From Maribacter arenosus (GTDB taxonomy: Bacteria > Bacteroidota > Bacteroidia > Flavobacteriales > Flavobacteriaceae): a stretch of DNA of 64,000 nucleotides. The notes beneath the pieces were generated by a model that was not told the DNA's origin, did not search any database, and worked only from the letters and a program-made list of their open reading frames with translations. A program made the translations under genes and the position numbers. Of the stretch, positions 1 to 7,596 are shown piece after piece. The stretch covers positions 372,001 to 436,000 of the forward strand of contig NZ_JABTCG010000003.1 of NCBI RefSeq assembly GCF_014610845.1, in the 5' to 3' direction. The stretch's first letter is position 1; each line of letters begins with the position of its first letter.

Positions 1-1
1 G

Positions 2-445
2 CTTACCTATAATTATAATAATTTGGGTTGGTGGAATTATCAAATGGATGAACTCAAAAAGCATAAAAAAAGTGCCAATATTTTTCAACGACAAATGGGA
101 ATACGCCTAGAAGGCTACTTGAATGCCTTGATTGCTGATAATATCGATATGGTAAATGCGCATTCCCCACTTGATGAGGAAGCGCTGAATTTTCTTTGGA
201 TGTTGAAAACCATAACGGCTCCAGAGGATTATTCTGCGTATTTGAGGGTAATCTCCCTGAATGCCAAGGTCGAGGATTTTGGGACTGCCCTGTTTTATTT
301 GGAGGAATTACTAAAGATCGGATATGACAATGTCGATGAGCTTTATGCCTTGGAAAATACCGCACTATTGAGAATTACTCCTGAATTCAATGCATTGGTC
401 GATAAATATCTTAAAAAAGCGAGGTACGATATTATTGAAGAATAA
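2..445 (+). CDS. C-terminal part of a protein cut by the window edge
   Basis: The reading frame is open from the first base, so the true start lies outside the window and only the last 147 residues are present. What remains is soluble and mostly helical: alternating hydrophobic and charged stretches, and a final segment (ALENTALLRITPEF) of the type seen in the last helical repeat of TPR-like modules on hydrolases. The catalytic part, if any, is missing. The stop overlaps the end of the convergent DJ-1-like gene by 14 bases. Function cannot be assigned; a helical repeat tail of a larger enzyme is a guess. Confidence 0.6.
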   Translation, partial: LTYNYNNLGWWNYQMDELKKHKKSANIFQRQMGIRLEGYLNALIADNIDMVNAHSPLDEEALNFLWMLKTITAPEDYSAYLRVISLNAKVEDFGTALFYLEELLKIGYDNVDELYALENTALLRITPEFNALVDKYLKKARYDIIEE

Positions 446-1169
446 GATGGGGAACTTTAGTGACATCCCAATCAATTACCAATCCTTTGGCAATCGACAT
501 TGCTATTTCCTTGCCATATAACAATTCACATAGATAAAGTGCCGCTTCAAAGCTTTTGGCCCCGCCAGCCGAGGTGATGTATTTGTGGTCGTGCACGAAT
601 AGAATACTATCCTCTACCTTTATGTGGGGAAAGGTCTTTCGATACAATTCGATATCGCCAGGAAACGTGGTTGATGTTACACTATCAAGTATTCCGGCAG
701 CCGCCAATACAAAGGCGCCATCGCAATGTGAAGTCATAAACAGCGCATTCTTATCAATTTTCCTAACGAAATTCAATAGTAAAGAATCCTTTAAATCCGA
801 ATCTAAATGATGTTCAGCGCTAGGTACTACCAATATATCTATATTTGGGATAGAATCCCGGGTGTAATCAAAATCAGGCAGAATCCGTACGCCTTCAAAT
901 GTTGTTATGGGGTCTAAAGAGTTGGCGACCGTGAATGTATTCATTGCCTTTATTCCCTTCCTGAACCGTGTATGCTGAAATATGTCGAAGGGGGCCGTGA
1001 ACTCTGTATTGTATGTGCCGTTCATAATTAAAAAAGCAACATTATAATTGTTGGGTGTTAATTCGGGAAGATATCTTCCACTTTTTCCAATTGCACTTGT
1101 TTCCACTTTCTTCGGATTACATCCCATAGAAAAAACACATATTAATAGGTAAATACATAGATATCTCAT
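432..1169 (-). CDS. DJ-1/PfpI family lipoprotein
   Basis: The protein has 245 residues. It begins with a lipoprotein signal whose lipobox ends FSMGC (Cys17), so it is probably anchored in the envelope. The rest is a DJ-1/PfpI, GATase1-like fold: an early acidic residue in NTEFTAPFDIF (about 56), then the nucleophile elbow TSHCDG with Cys149. The family includes proteases, glyoxalases, chaperones and AraC-fused sensors; which activity applies here is unknown, and a lipoprotein form is unusual. The start was set at the ATG overlapping the stop of the upstream MFS gene (ATGA), which implies translational coupling; the longer frame has no signal peptide. Confidence 0.8.
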   Translation of the reverse strand: MRYLCIYLLICVFSMGCNPKKVETSAIGKSGRYLPELTPNNYNVAFLIMNGTYNTEFTAPFDIFQHTRFRKGIKAMNTFTVANSLDPITTFEGVRILPDFDYTRDSIPNIDILVVPSAEHHLDSDLKDSLLLNFVRKIDKNALFMTSHCDGAFVLAAAGILDSVTSTTFPGDIELYRKTFPHIKVEDSILFVHDHKYITSAGGAKSFEAALYLCELLYGKEIAMSIAKGLVIDWDVTKVPHLILQ

Positions 1170-2380
1170 TTGTTTTCTATTGGGGTTTTTAATAGCACAT
1201 TTCTTAAAAGTAAAAGTAGCAATATTCCTAAAATACAGACCATGGTAATTGCATACCACGTTATTTCATAACCGAAATGAGCTACACCCTGCATGCCCGA
1301 ATTATGACCAAAAACATGTGCAATTGAGAAAGAAATGCTGTAAAGTGCCATATATTCACCTTGGTTTCCTCTTTTAGCACGGTCCATCGCAAATGCATTT
1401 GAAAAAGGAAACGCGATCATTTCTCCAAGGGTCATTAACAAAATACCGATGGTCAATACTCCAATCCACGTAGTTAAATTCAAGATTACAAAGCTCAGGG
1501 CGGTTAAACCGAGGCCAATGATTACATTCGAAATTTTGGACCAAGGTCTACTTTCCATGTACTTGATCAAGGGCATTTCAAAAACAAATATGAAAAAACC
1601 GTTGAGTCCCAATAACATACCTATTTGAAATTCACTCAACGAATGGATTTCACTATAATACACAGGCATTGTAGAAAAGTATTGTACAAAGGCAAACCCA
1701 AATAAAACCATGGCCGCAATAAACAAAAGAAATTGTGGGTCCTTATAGGCCGATTTCGGTGATTCAACTAGTACGTTATCCGATACTCTCGATTTTTTAG
1801 GATGTAGTATAATCAACAAAAGAACTCCGGCAATCATACAGGTTAACCCATCGACCCAAAAAAGACCTCCATAACCCAACGAGACTATAATTATGCCTCC
1901 AAGTGTTGGCCCTGCTGAAAACCCCAAGTTGATGGCCAATCGAATTAAAGTGACAGAACGAGTTCTGTTTTCTGGTTTACTGTAGGCATTCAATGCCACA
2001 AATACCGCTGGCCTAAAGGCATCCGCAACAACCATGAGCACGAATATACCGATGCAAATGGGCCAAAAACCCTCAAGGAATTGAATCGCGATAAATAGAA
2101 ATCCTGCTACGGTAAGACTGTTCAGCATTACTTTATAATACCCTATTTTATCTGTTAACCTACCTCCAATCCATGTGCCTGCCAGTGAGCCCAAACCAAA
2201 ACTGGTCATAATACCTCCGACATTTTCCAAGCTAAACCCTAGGTTTTGGGTGAGGTATAAAGATAGAAATGGAATGACCATAGTACCAGCACGGTTGACC
2301 AAAGTGATCAAAGCCAGCCACCAAACTTCTTTGGAAAGTCCGTTAAAGGAATTTATATAACCGAGGTAAAGCTTTTTCAT
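1166..2380 (-). CDS. MFS transporter
   Basis: The protein has 404 residues and about 12 hydrophobic segments in the two six-helix halves of the major facilitator superfamily. The loop after helix 2 (GGRLTDKIGYYKV) is the family motif A, GxLaDrxGrkk. The substrate is not readable; the form resembles drug or small-metabolite exporters. I chose the ATG at 2380 because the first helix begins shortly after it; longer in-frame versions run through a terminator hairpin. The gene is coupled to the DJ-1-like lipoprotein downstream through an ATGA overlap, so the two are probably co-expressed. Confidence 0.85.
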   Translation of the reverse strand: MKKLYLGYINSFNGLSKEVWWLALITLVNRAGTMVIPFLSLYLTQNLGFSLENVGGIMTSFGLGSLAGTWIGGRLTDKIGYYKVMLNSLTVAGFLFIAIQFLEGFWPICIGIFVLMVVADAFRPAVFVALNAYSKPENRTRSVTLIRLAINLGFSAGPTLGGIIIVSLGYGGLFWVDGLTCMIAGVLLLIILHPKKSRVSDNVLVESPKSAYKDPQFLLFIAAMVLFGFAFVQYFSTMPVYYSEIHSLSEFQIGMLLGLNGFFIFVFEMPLIKYMESRPWSKISNVIIGLGLTALSFVILNLTTWIGVLTIGILLMTLGEMIAFPFSNAFAMDRAKRGNQGEYMALYSISFSIAHVFGHNSGMQGVAHFGYEITWYAITMVCILGILLLLLLRNVLLKTPIENK

Positions 2381-2393
2381 TGGTTGATTGTCA

Positions 2394-2423
2394 TAAAAAA
2401 AGCCTGGCAAATTTGCCAGGCTT
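2394..2423 (-). terminator. Terminator-like hairpin in the MFS leader (possible attenuator)
   Basis: A perfect 24-base palindrome (2400-2423, arms AAGCCTGGCAAA/TTTGCCAGGCTT) is followed on the minus strand by a run of seven T. It has the form of an intrinsic terminator, but it lies only 13 bases before the MFS start codon and no minus-strand gene lies upstream. It may act as an attenuator; there is no recognisable riboswitch core. Confidence 0.65.
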
Positions 2424-2451
2424 ATTATGTTATTGATTTTCAATCGACTTT

Positions 2452-2480
2452 CAAACATAGGAGCACTGGATCCATTCAAA
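2452..2480 (-). promoter_or_regulatory. Promoter candidate for the MFS/DJ-1 pair
   Basis: On the minus strand, TTTG (2480-2477) is followed after 17 bases by TATGTTTG (2459-2452), which matches TAnnTTTG. The expected start site near 2446 gives a leader of about 65 bases that contains little besides the terminator-like hairpin. Confidence 0.5.
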
Positions 2481-2569
2481 TAGATACAGAGTTACATACT
2501 TAGTAATCGACTTTTGTCCCATAATTGATTCTTCCAAGCAATAAATCTAAGTAAAAATCTGATATGTTG

Positions 2570-2577
2570 TATTTTTG
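2570..2577 (+). promoter_or_regulatory. Promoter -7 box of the DUF1684 gene
   Basis: TATTTTTG matches TAnnTTTG and ends 20 bases before the ATG at 2598. Confidence 0.5.
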
Positions 2578-2597
2578 GAGAATAAATAGAGGTTGTA

Positions 2598-3254
2598 ATG
2601 AGACAGACTTTTTTGTTGACATTGATGGTGTTGGTTTTATTAGGGTGCAAGGAAGACAAAAGGTACCATGATGAGACCAAGGATGCTAAAGCAAGTGCCG
2701 TGGATGATGTTTTGAAAGATATCTTAAAGTTTCAGGACAATATGAATGAAGAATTCAAAAATCCCGAAACCTCCCCCTTGCCCGATAGGTATCGGAAGGA
2801 TTTTGAAGGTCTTGCATTTTTTGAACCTAATACGGATTATGTGGTTAAGGCAAAGTTGGTCTTGACACCTGAAGCCTTACCCTTTTTAATGCCGACCACC
2901 ACGGATAGGAAATCAGAGGAGGTCGTTTATGGCATTGCCCATTTTCAGCTCAATGGGAAAGAGCATCGGTTAGAGATTTACCAGAACAAGGAATTAATGC
3001 AGCAGGAAGAACATAAGGATTATCTTTTTCTTCCGTTTACCGACAAGACCAACGGGGAAGAAACCTATTCCGGAGGTAGGTATATCGACCTTGCCATTCC
3101 TAATGGAGATAGTATAATCATTGATTTTAACAAGGCCTATAATCCCTATTGTGCCTATAACAAGAAATATTCCTGCCCCATCGTACCCAATGTAAATACC
3201 ATGGACACCCGAGTTTTGGCGGGAGTGATGGATTTTAAGAAGGACAAGGAATAA
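2598..3254 (+). CDS. DUF1684 family lipoprotein
   Basis: The protein has 218 residues. The signal peptide ends in a lipobox, LLGC (Cys17). The C-terminal two thirds match the DUF1684 pattern: FLPFTDKTNGEETYSGGRY, then FNKAYNPYCAYN, YSCPIVP and a late VLAGVMDF. The family is widespread in Bacteroidota and Actinobacteria, with no known activity. The conserved Cys-Ala-Tyr and Ser-Cys-Pro motifs could bind a ligand or metal, but this is not shown. It stands alone, divergent from the MFS gene and convergent with the P-II operon. Confidence 0.85.
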   Translation: MRQTFLLTLMVLVLLGCKEDKRYHDETKDAKASAVDDVLKDILKFQDNMNEEFKNPETSPLPDRYRKDFEGLAFFEPNTDYVVKAKLVLTPEALPFLMPTTTDRKSEEVVYGIAHFQLNGKEHRLEIYQNKELMQQEEHKDYLFLPFTDKTNGEETYSGGRYIDLAIPNGDSIIIDFNKAYNPYCAYNKKYSCPIVPNVNTMDTRVLAGVMDFKKDKE

Positions 3255-3343
3255 TACCTGAAACTTGGTAGATGAATGGTTTATTGAAAATATCAAATAA
3301 GCATGCCTGTCAATTGACCAATTTAGGGTTTGCTGTCAAAATT

Positions 3344-3682
3344 TTAGTTGATTCCTTCATGACCATTTTCCTTGGTTCGAATCCTATAGGCCTCCGTGAT
3401 TTCCGAAACAAAAATTTTACCATCGCCCACTTGGCCCGTATAGGCAGAATCAAGTATAGCTTTTACAGTCCTTTCTAGGAACTCATCGGTGATCACAATG
3501 GTAAGAAACCTTCTTTGAATGTCACTTGTGCTATAGGTAATTCCCCTATAGACATGACCTTGTTTTTCATTTCCAACCCCGGTTACATCCCAGTAACTAA
3601 AAAAATTTACCTCGATTTCATGTAATGCGTTCTTAACTTCCTTAAACCTTGATTTCCGAATAATCGCTTCTATTTTTTTCAT
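3344..3682 (-). CDS. P-II family nitrogen regulator, distal copy
   Basis: This 112-residue P-II protein has the B-loop TGQVGDGKIFV (83-93) and a T-loop that is one residue shorter than that of E. coli GlnB. Tyr50 (GITY) aligns with the Tyr51 that is uridylylated in GlnB; whether that happens here is unknown. P-II trimers sense ATP/ADP and 2-oxoglutarate and block Amt channels with the T-loop. It is 85% identical (95 of 112 residues) to the copy at 6248-6586. It is the last gene of the leftward amt cluster, after a terminator, so its expression may be lower or separate. The start follows its paralogue (MKKIEAII); earlier in-frame codons lie in the intergenic hairpin. Confidence 0.93.
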   Translation of the reverse strand: MKKIEAIIRKSRFKEVKNALHEIEVNFFSYWDVTGVGNEKQGHVYRGITYSTSDIQRRFLTIVITDEFLERTVKAILDSAYTGQVGDGKIFVSEITEAYRIRTKENGHEGIN

Positions 3683-3740
3683 AATTGGTTTTTTAGATTT
3701 AAGTACATATAAAGGTAAAATATTCATTATTAATAAATGC

Positions 3741-3768
3741 AAAACCCTGACAGTAATGTCAGGGTTTT
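3741..3768 (-). terminator. Terminator between the outer-membrane barrel gene and the distal P-II gene
   Basis: A 12-base-pair stem (AAAACCCTGACA/TGTCAGGGTTTT) with loop GTAA, flanked by A and T runs. It lies 40 bases after the stop of the barrel gene and probably ends or reduces the main operon transcript before the second P-II gene. Confidence 0.75.
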
Positions 3769-3808
3769 GTACCAAGCTTAAACTATAATAAAAATCAACT
3801 AACTATTT

Positions 3809-4867
3809 TTAGAACGAATAAATCGCTGCTATAACAAAAGAAGAAAGACTTCCAAGAGGTTCCCCATCGGCATCCAAAAATGCATCTTCAGAAGCACTAT
3901 CAAGCCTTAATTCCGGTTTTATTATTAAATCACCAATGGTTGCACTACCGGTTAATGTAACCGCAAATACACTGGCATCTCCTTCTGTATCAGTCGCTCC
4001 AATAGCTCCAAAGAAATCAGTTTCAGTAAAATATTCTCCTCTTAACCCGATAGTAAAGTTTTCTGAAGTTGTCAATTGAGGATAGATTGCTGCTCCTGCA
4101 AAACTACCAATACCTTCGGCACCATCGAAATAGGCTGCATTGATTCCTAAAAAGAAATCTTCAGAAACATCAAATCCACCGGTGAAGTCCACTTCAAAAG
4201 ACCCGTCATCTGCCAAGAAATTCAAATATTGACCACTATAACCTAATTGTGCTCCGTAGGCATATTTCCCATTTGGGTTGAACTCTGTCAAATCAGTTGG
4301 ATTCATTACCGCTAACATGGCCGACCAATCATTACCCAAATCAAAATCCGCTTTTAAGCCGGTATGGCTAAAGGGTCCATAAGAGAATAGATAAGATGTA
4401 CTATAGTTGAAATTCGCCACCGGCGAAATCACCTCGTAACCGAGGAATGTATTGAAATTACCAAATGTAAGGGTTACATTATCACTTACATTCCAGTAAG
4501 CATATAGCTGATTTACAATATTTCCTGTAGCGGAATACATTGGAGAAGCAAAAATAGCATCAGTACCCCTTGGTCCGAAAACCAAATCTGCCACAAACCC
4601 AACTTTTTCTCCTTCGTACCCTGCAATCACATTGGCCATGCCCAGTGCAAAACCGGGAAGGTTTGCAAATGAACTGCCTGGTGCTGAGTAATTGGCTCCT
4701 GAATTCGCAGAATTCAGGTTGGCTCGGTAATAGGCATCAATTGAACCGCTCAGAGCAAATTTCGGTTTAGCTTCTTCCTCTTCCTGGGCAAAAGTTACTG
4801 TTGCCATGAAAAAAAGGGATAAAATAAATGAATATTTTACGTAAATTGTATTGAAAATCGTTTTCAT
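3809..4867 (-). CDS. Outer-membrane beta-barrel protein (OmpL/BBP2-like porin)
   Basis: The protein has 352 residues. A signal peptide (1-27, cleaved after TFA) is followed by an acidic linker (QEEEEAKP) and then alternating strands with many aromatic girdle residues. It ends in Phe (IAAIYSF), the usual outer-membrane barrel signature. The start GSIDAYYRANLN and the repeat style fit the putative beta-barrel porin-2 family. It follows amt in one leftward cluster, so it may let ammonium or another nitrogen compound through the outer membrane; this is inference from position. A hairpin separates it from amt. Confidence 0.8.
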   Translation of the reverse strand: MKTIFNTIYVKYSFILSLFFMATVTFAQEEEEAKPKFALSGSIDAYYRANLNSANSGANYSAPGSSFANLPGFALGMANVIAGYEGEKVGFVADLVFGPRGTDAIFASPMYSATGNIVNQLYAYWNVSDNVTLTFGNFNTFLGYEVISPVANFNYSTSYLFSYGPFSHTGLKADFDLGNDWSAMLAVMNPTDLTEFNPNGKYAYGAQLGYSGQYLNFLADDGSFEVDFTGGFDVSEDFFLGINAAYFDGAEGIGSFAGAAIYPQLTTSENFTIGLRGEYFTETDFFGAIGATDTEGDASVFAVTLTGSATIGDLIIKPELRLDSASEDAFLDADGEPLGSLSSFVIAAIYSF

Positions 4868-4940
4868 AATTCAATGTTTTAGAACTCCTTTATTGGAGAT
4901 TTTTAATGATTAAATTTGATGTTTATTGAAAGCGTAATTA

Positions 4941-4966
4941 ACGGAGCGTTCTACCCAACGCTCCGT
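4941..4966 (-). terminator. Strong hairpin between amt and the barrel gene
   Basis: A perfect 10-base-pair stem (ACGGAGCGTT/AACGCTCCGT) with a six-base loop, just after the amt stop. The minus strand has only a weak T-run (TTAATT) after it, so it may be a partial terminator or an RNA-processing or stability element rather than a full stop. Confidence 0.55.
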
Positions 4967-4973
4967 CTTTATT

Positions 4974-6221
4974 TTAAGATTGTTGGTTCATTCTAAAATC
5001 AGGATAGGCATCCATTCCATGTTCGTGAATATCCAGTCCTTCGACTTCTTCTTCTTTTGATACCCGAATACCCATGGTTTTCTTAAGGGCGAAGATTATG
5101 ATAAAGGAGGTTAAACAACAGAACACTGCAGCTGCCCCGATTCCGATCAATTGGTAGCCCAACTGGTCTAAACCAGCTTTATCGCCGAAGAGACCTACGG
5201 CCAACGTGCCCCAAATACCACAGATAAGGTGTACGGTTACCGCACCAACAGGATCATCCAATTTCATTTTGTCTATGAAGGCAACCCCAAATACAATGAT
5301 TACACCGGCAATTAATCCAATGGCGATTGCTTCCAAGGGAGACATTAGGTCTGCACCGGCAGTAATTCCTACAAGACCACCTAGAATACCATTTAGAAAC
5401 ATGGTCACGTCAAAATTCTTGTATAACAACGAAGAGGTAATAAAAGCGGAAACCCCTCCCGCGGCAGCGGCTAAACACGTTGTCACTAGAACCAATGAAG
5501 TCAATGCGGGATCGGCTGAAAGTACCGAACCTCCATTAAACCCAAACCAGCCTAACCAAAGTATAAATACCCCAGCGGTAGCCATGGGAATATTATGGCC
5601 CGGTATCGCTTTTGGTTTACCATCTTTCCCAAATTTGCCAATACGTGCACCTAATAGATAAATAGCGACAAGTGCGGCCCATCCTCCAACGGAATGTACT
5701 AGGGTAGAACCTGCGAAATCATAGAATCCGCCTTCGTCTCCACCTAGGGTGGAAAGGAATCCACCGCCCCATTGCCATGATCCTACAATAGGGTATACCA
5801 AGCCAACGTAGATGATAACAAAAATCATAAAGGCACCTAGCTTCACCCGTTCGGCAACTGCACCCGATACGATAGTCGCTGCCGTAGCTGCAAACATAGC
5901 TTGGAACAAGAAATCTGTCCAATAGGTATATCCTCCATCCGCATATTCCGGTGTAAGTCCATCAGCCCCAATAGGGAGGCCAAATCCGCCAAAACCTATG
6001 AAACCGTTAAAATCACCTGGGTACATTAAATTAAACCCCCCGATGTAGTATAACAAGAGTCCTATACATATAATAAAGACATTCTTGAATAATATATTAA
6101 TTGTGTTTTTTTCTCTGGTAAGACCAATTTCCAATAAGGAGAACCCCGTGTGCATAAAGAAAACGAGGGCCGTACAAACCATCATCCAAACATTGTTCGC
6201 TGTAAATAATCCTGCATCCAT
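4974..6221 (-). CDS. amt: Ammonium transporter
   Basis: This 415-residue Amt channel has 11 predicted helices and carries ammonium across the inner membrane. The pore twin histidines are His176 (STLVHSVGG) and His331 (AVTVHLICG), with the structural Asp168 (GFYDFAGS) before them. The N terminus lacks a long signal peptide, as in many Bacteroidota Amt proteins. It starts 26 bases after a P-II gene, so both are made from one mRNA; P-II normally plugs the channel when nitrogen is plentiful. The cytoplasmic tail is charged and moderately long. No enzyme or sensor domain is fused. Confidence 0.96.
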   Translation of the reverse strand: MDAGLFTANNVWMMVCTALVFFMHTGFSLLEIGLTREKNTINILFKNVFIICIGLLLYYIGGFNLMYPGDFNGFIGFGGFGLPIGADGLTPEYADGGYTYWTDFLFQAMFAATAATIVSGAVAERVKLGAFMIFVIIYVGLVYPIVGSWQWGGGFLSTLGGDEGGFYDFAGSTLVHSVGGWAALVAIYLLGARIGKFGKDGKPKAIPGHNIPMATAGVFILWLGWFGFNGGSVLSADPALTSLVLVTTCLAAAAGGVSAFITSSLLYKNFDVTMFLNGILGGLVGITAGADLMSPLEAIAIGLIAGVIIVFGVAFIDKMKLDDPVGAVTVHLICGIWGTLAVGLFGDKAGLDQLGYQLIGIGAAAVFCCLTSFIIIFALKKTMGIRVSKEEEVEGLDIHEHGMDAYPDFRMNQQS

Positions 6222-6247
6222 TTTGTAAAAGTTTAGTTGTTTAAAAT

Positions 6248-6586
6248 TTAGTTAATTCCGGCGTGCCCGTTTTCCTTGGTTCGTATTCTGTAAGCTTCCA
6301 AAACTTCAGAAACGAATATCTTTCCATCCCCAACATTACCGGTGTAGGCAGCATCTAGAATTGTAGTTACGGTTCTTTCCAAAAATTCATCTGAAACCAC
6401 TATGGACAAATATCTTCGCTGTATATCACTGGTGCTATAGGATATACCTCTATAAACATGCCCTTGTTTCTCATTGCCAACTCCGGTTACATCCCAGTAA
6501 CTAAAAAAATTGACCTCAATTTGATGTAAAGCATCCTTTACTTCATCAAATTTTGATTTTCTAATAATTGCTTCGATTTGCTTCAT
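6248..6586 (-). CDS. P-II family nitrogen regulator, proximal copy
   Basis: First gene of the leftward P-II/amt/barrel cluster; 112 residues with the same fold as the distal copy and 17 substitutions. The T-loop core (GNEKQGHVYRG) is identical in the two copies, while helix surfaces differ (for example Lys14/Asp14, Lys74-Ala75/Thr74-Thr75), so the copies probably mix into heterotrimers and share the Amt target. The position right before amt is the classical glnK-amtB arrangement. The start is the ATG at 6586, 19 bases after a perfect TAnnTTTG box. Confidence 0.94.
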   Translation of the reverse strand: MKQIEAIIRKSKFDEVKDALHQIEVNFFSYWDVTGVGNEKQGHVYRGISYSTSDIQRRYLSIVVSDEFLERTVTTILDAAYTGNVGDGKIFVSEVLEAYRIRTKENGHAGIN

Positions 6587-6605
6587 AATTTTTAGTTTAT
6601 GGCGT

Positions 6606-6638
6606 CAAATGTATAATTTTTCATTTGATACCCACAAA
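6606..6638 (-). promoter_or_regulatory. Promoter of the P-II/amt operon
   Basis: On the minus strand, TTTG (6638-6635) and TACATTTG (6613-6606) are 21 bases apart, matching the Bacteroidota promoter. The -33 element lies inside the first of two palindromic operator candidates. Confidence 0.7.
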
Positions 6639-6651
6639 AAAAAGGGGGTAT
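6628..6651. promoter_or_regulatory. Operator candidate 1 of the P-II/amt operon
   Basis: Inverted repeat ATACCC-N12-GGGTAT with an A-tract centre, overlapping the -33 element. A repressor bound here would block the promoter. No regulator gene is adjacent. Confidence 0.55.
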
Positions 6652-6679
6652 ATTGCAAATAATTACGATTATAATAAAT

Positions 6680-6704
6680 TATACCCCAAAAAAATAGGGG
6701 TATA
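6680..6704. promoter_or_regulatory. Operator candidate 2 of the P-II/amt operon
   Basis: Inverted repeat TATACCCC-N9-GGGGTATA with an A-tract centre. Its centre is about 52.5 bases upstream of that of candidate 1, very close to five turns of B-DNA, so both sites would face the same side of the helix. Confidence 0.55.
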
Positions 6705-6780
6705 GTTTAAATAGAATAGTAATATTTTTAATTTATATACAAAAACAGAGTGGGGTAGGTTGAAAAAGGAATGTATTTTA

Positions 6781-6800
6781 AGAAAAAGGCCTGGCCTTAC
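6781..6800 (-). terminator. Weak terminator after crcB
   Basis: AAGG-CCTGG-CCTT stem-loop followed on the minus strand by TTTTTCTTAAAA. It is short but in the right place for the end of crcB. Confidence 0.35.
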
Positions 6801-6833
6801 TCCTAAAAATTCAAAAATGAAATGGATTCTTAT

Positions 6834-7208
6834 TTAATGGATAAGCTTGGATAGCCAAAAACCGATTACGACCGCCAATATTCCAACGGCAATACTTGAA
6901 ATCGTGTAAAGTGAAAAATGTAGGATATCACCAGCTTTTAACAAGGAGTGGTTTTCCAATGCGAAAGAAGAGAAGGTAGTAAAACCACCACAAAACCCGG
7001 TTGTCAATAATAGGGTTTGATTTTGGGTGAGTAAATTATTTTTTAAGGAGAGGCCCAATACCAATCCTATAATAAGGCAGCCGATAATATTGACGACAAA
7101 AGTGCCGAGATAAAAGTGTTGAAAATAATTGTTGAACGTTCTTGAGATAATGTGTCTTAAGATACTACCGACACCGCCTCCTAAAAAAACAAGCAACAAT
7201 TGTTTCAT
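6834..7208 (-). CDS. crcB: Fluoride channel CrcB/Fluc
   Basis: This 124-residue protein has four hydrophobic helices. Landmarks are GGGVGSILRH (10-19), the helix-2 GTFVVNIIGC motif with the conserved Asn, and TGFCGGFTTFSSF in helix 3, which carries the Phe box and the Na+ site. It works as a dual-topology dimer that exports fluoride from the cytoplasm. I looked for a fluoride riboswitch in the 93 bases upstream and did not find its conserved core. It is followed by the nitrogen operon, which has its own promoter. Confidence 0.93.
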   Translation of the reverse strand: MKQLLLVFLGGGVGSILRHIISRTFNNYFQHFYLGTFVVNIIGCLIIGLVLGLSLKNNLLTQNQTLLLTTGFCGGFTTFSSFALENHSLLKAGDILHFSLYTISSIAVGILAVVIGFWLSKLIH

Positions 7209-7301
7209 CTGGTTTTTACGTTCATATGAAGACCGCTGAAGAGCAGGTACCTAATGCAGATACTACTCTTGCAAGGCTAGATTTTCTTTAAAGGTAAAAA
7301 A

Positions 7302-7481
7302 CTAAACGGCTTTTTTGTAGTCTGTAGAAAATAAATCCAAAGGGTAGATTTTTGATATAGAAGAATCTGCAATACTTTTATTTGAGGTGCTTCTACTCTT
7401 GTTTGCGCCATAAAGGCTTGTAAGTATCATAACCGCATTGATGCAAACCAATATCAAAACCAAGGTAATAAATGTTATCAT
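7302..7481 (-). CDS. Small membrane protein with N-terminal helix (59 aa)
   Basis: This 59-residue open frame has an N-terminal hydrophobic helix (MITFITLVLILVCINAVMIL) and then a polar, Ser/Lys-rich tail ending in YPLDLFSTDYKKAV. A perfect TAATTTTG promoter box lies 26 bases upstream, inside a palindrome. The helix resembles those of the two tiny peptides at 24483-24572 and 24659-24745 (short first residues, then a hydrophobic run containing a conserved Asn). I do not recognise a characterised family. The tail would be cytoplasmic if the N terminus faces out; topology is not certain. Confidence 0.65.
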   Translation of the reverse strand: MITFITLVLILVCINAVMILTSLYGANKSRSTSNKSIADSSISKIYPLDLFSTDYKKAV

Positions 7482-7500
7482 TTGTTGGATTCTTTAGTAG

Positions 7501-7522
7501 AACAACGCAAAATTACGTTGTT
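7501..7522 (-). promoter_or_regulatory. Promoter box embedded in a palindrome
   Basis: AACAACG (7501-7507) and CGTTGTT (7516-7522) flank CAAAATTA, which reads TAATTTTG on the minus strand. The exact fit of the -7 box between the arms suggests a dimeric repressor site controlling the 59-residue membrane protein. Confidence 0.5.
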
Positions 7523-7596
7523 TGGTATTATATACGGGACAAAATACCTAAATTGTTGTGAAAGCCTTAACTTTTGTGGTAAATGCAAATTTTATC

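Noticed and set aside
3374-3384. T-loop-like sequence of a tRNA (GGTTCGAATCC)
   Set aside because: It lies inside the P-II coding sequence; the paralogue has a different version, and no acceptor or anticodon stem is present.
5206-5661. Long plus-strand frame inside amt
   Set aside because: It is an antisense shadow of the Amt gene, with no recognisable protein.
7209-7300. Fluoride riboswitch before crcB
   Set aside because: The conserved pseudoknot core and motif order are not visible in the minus-strand leader.
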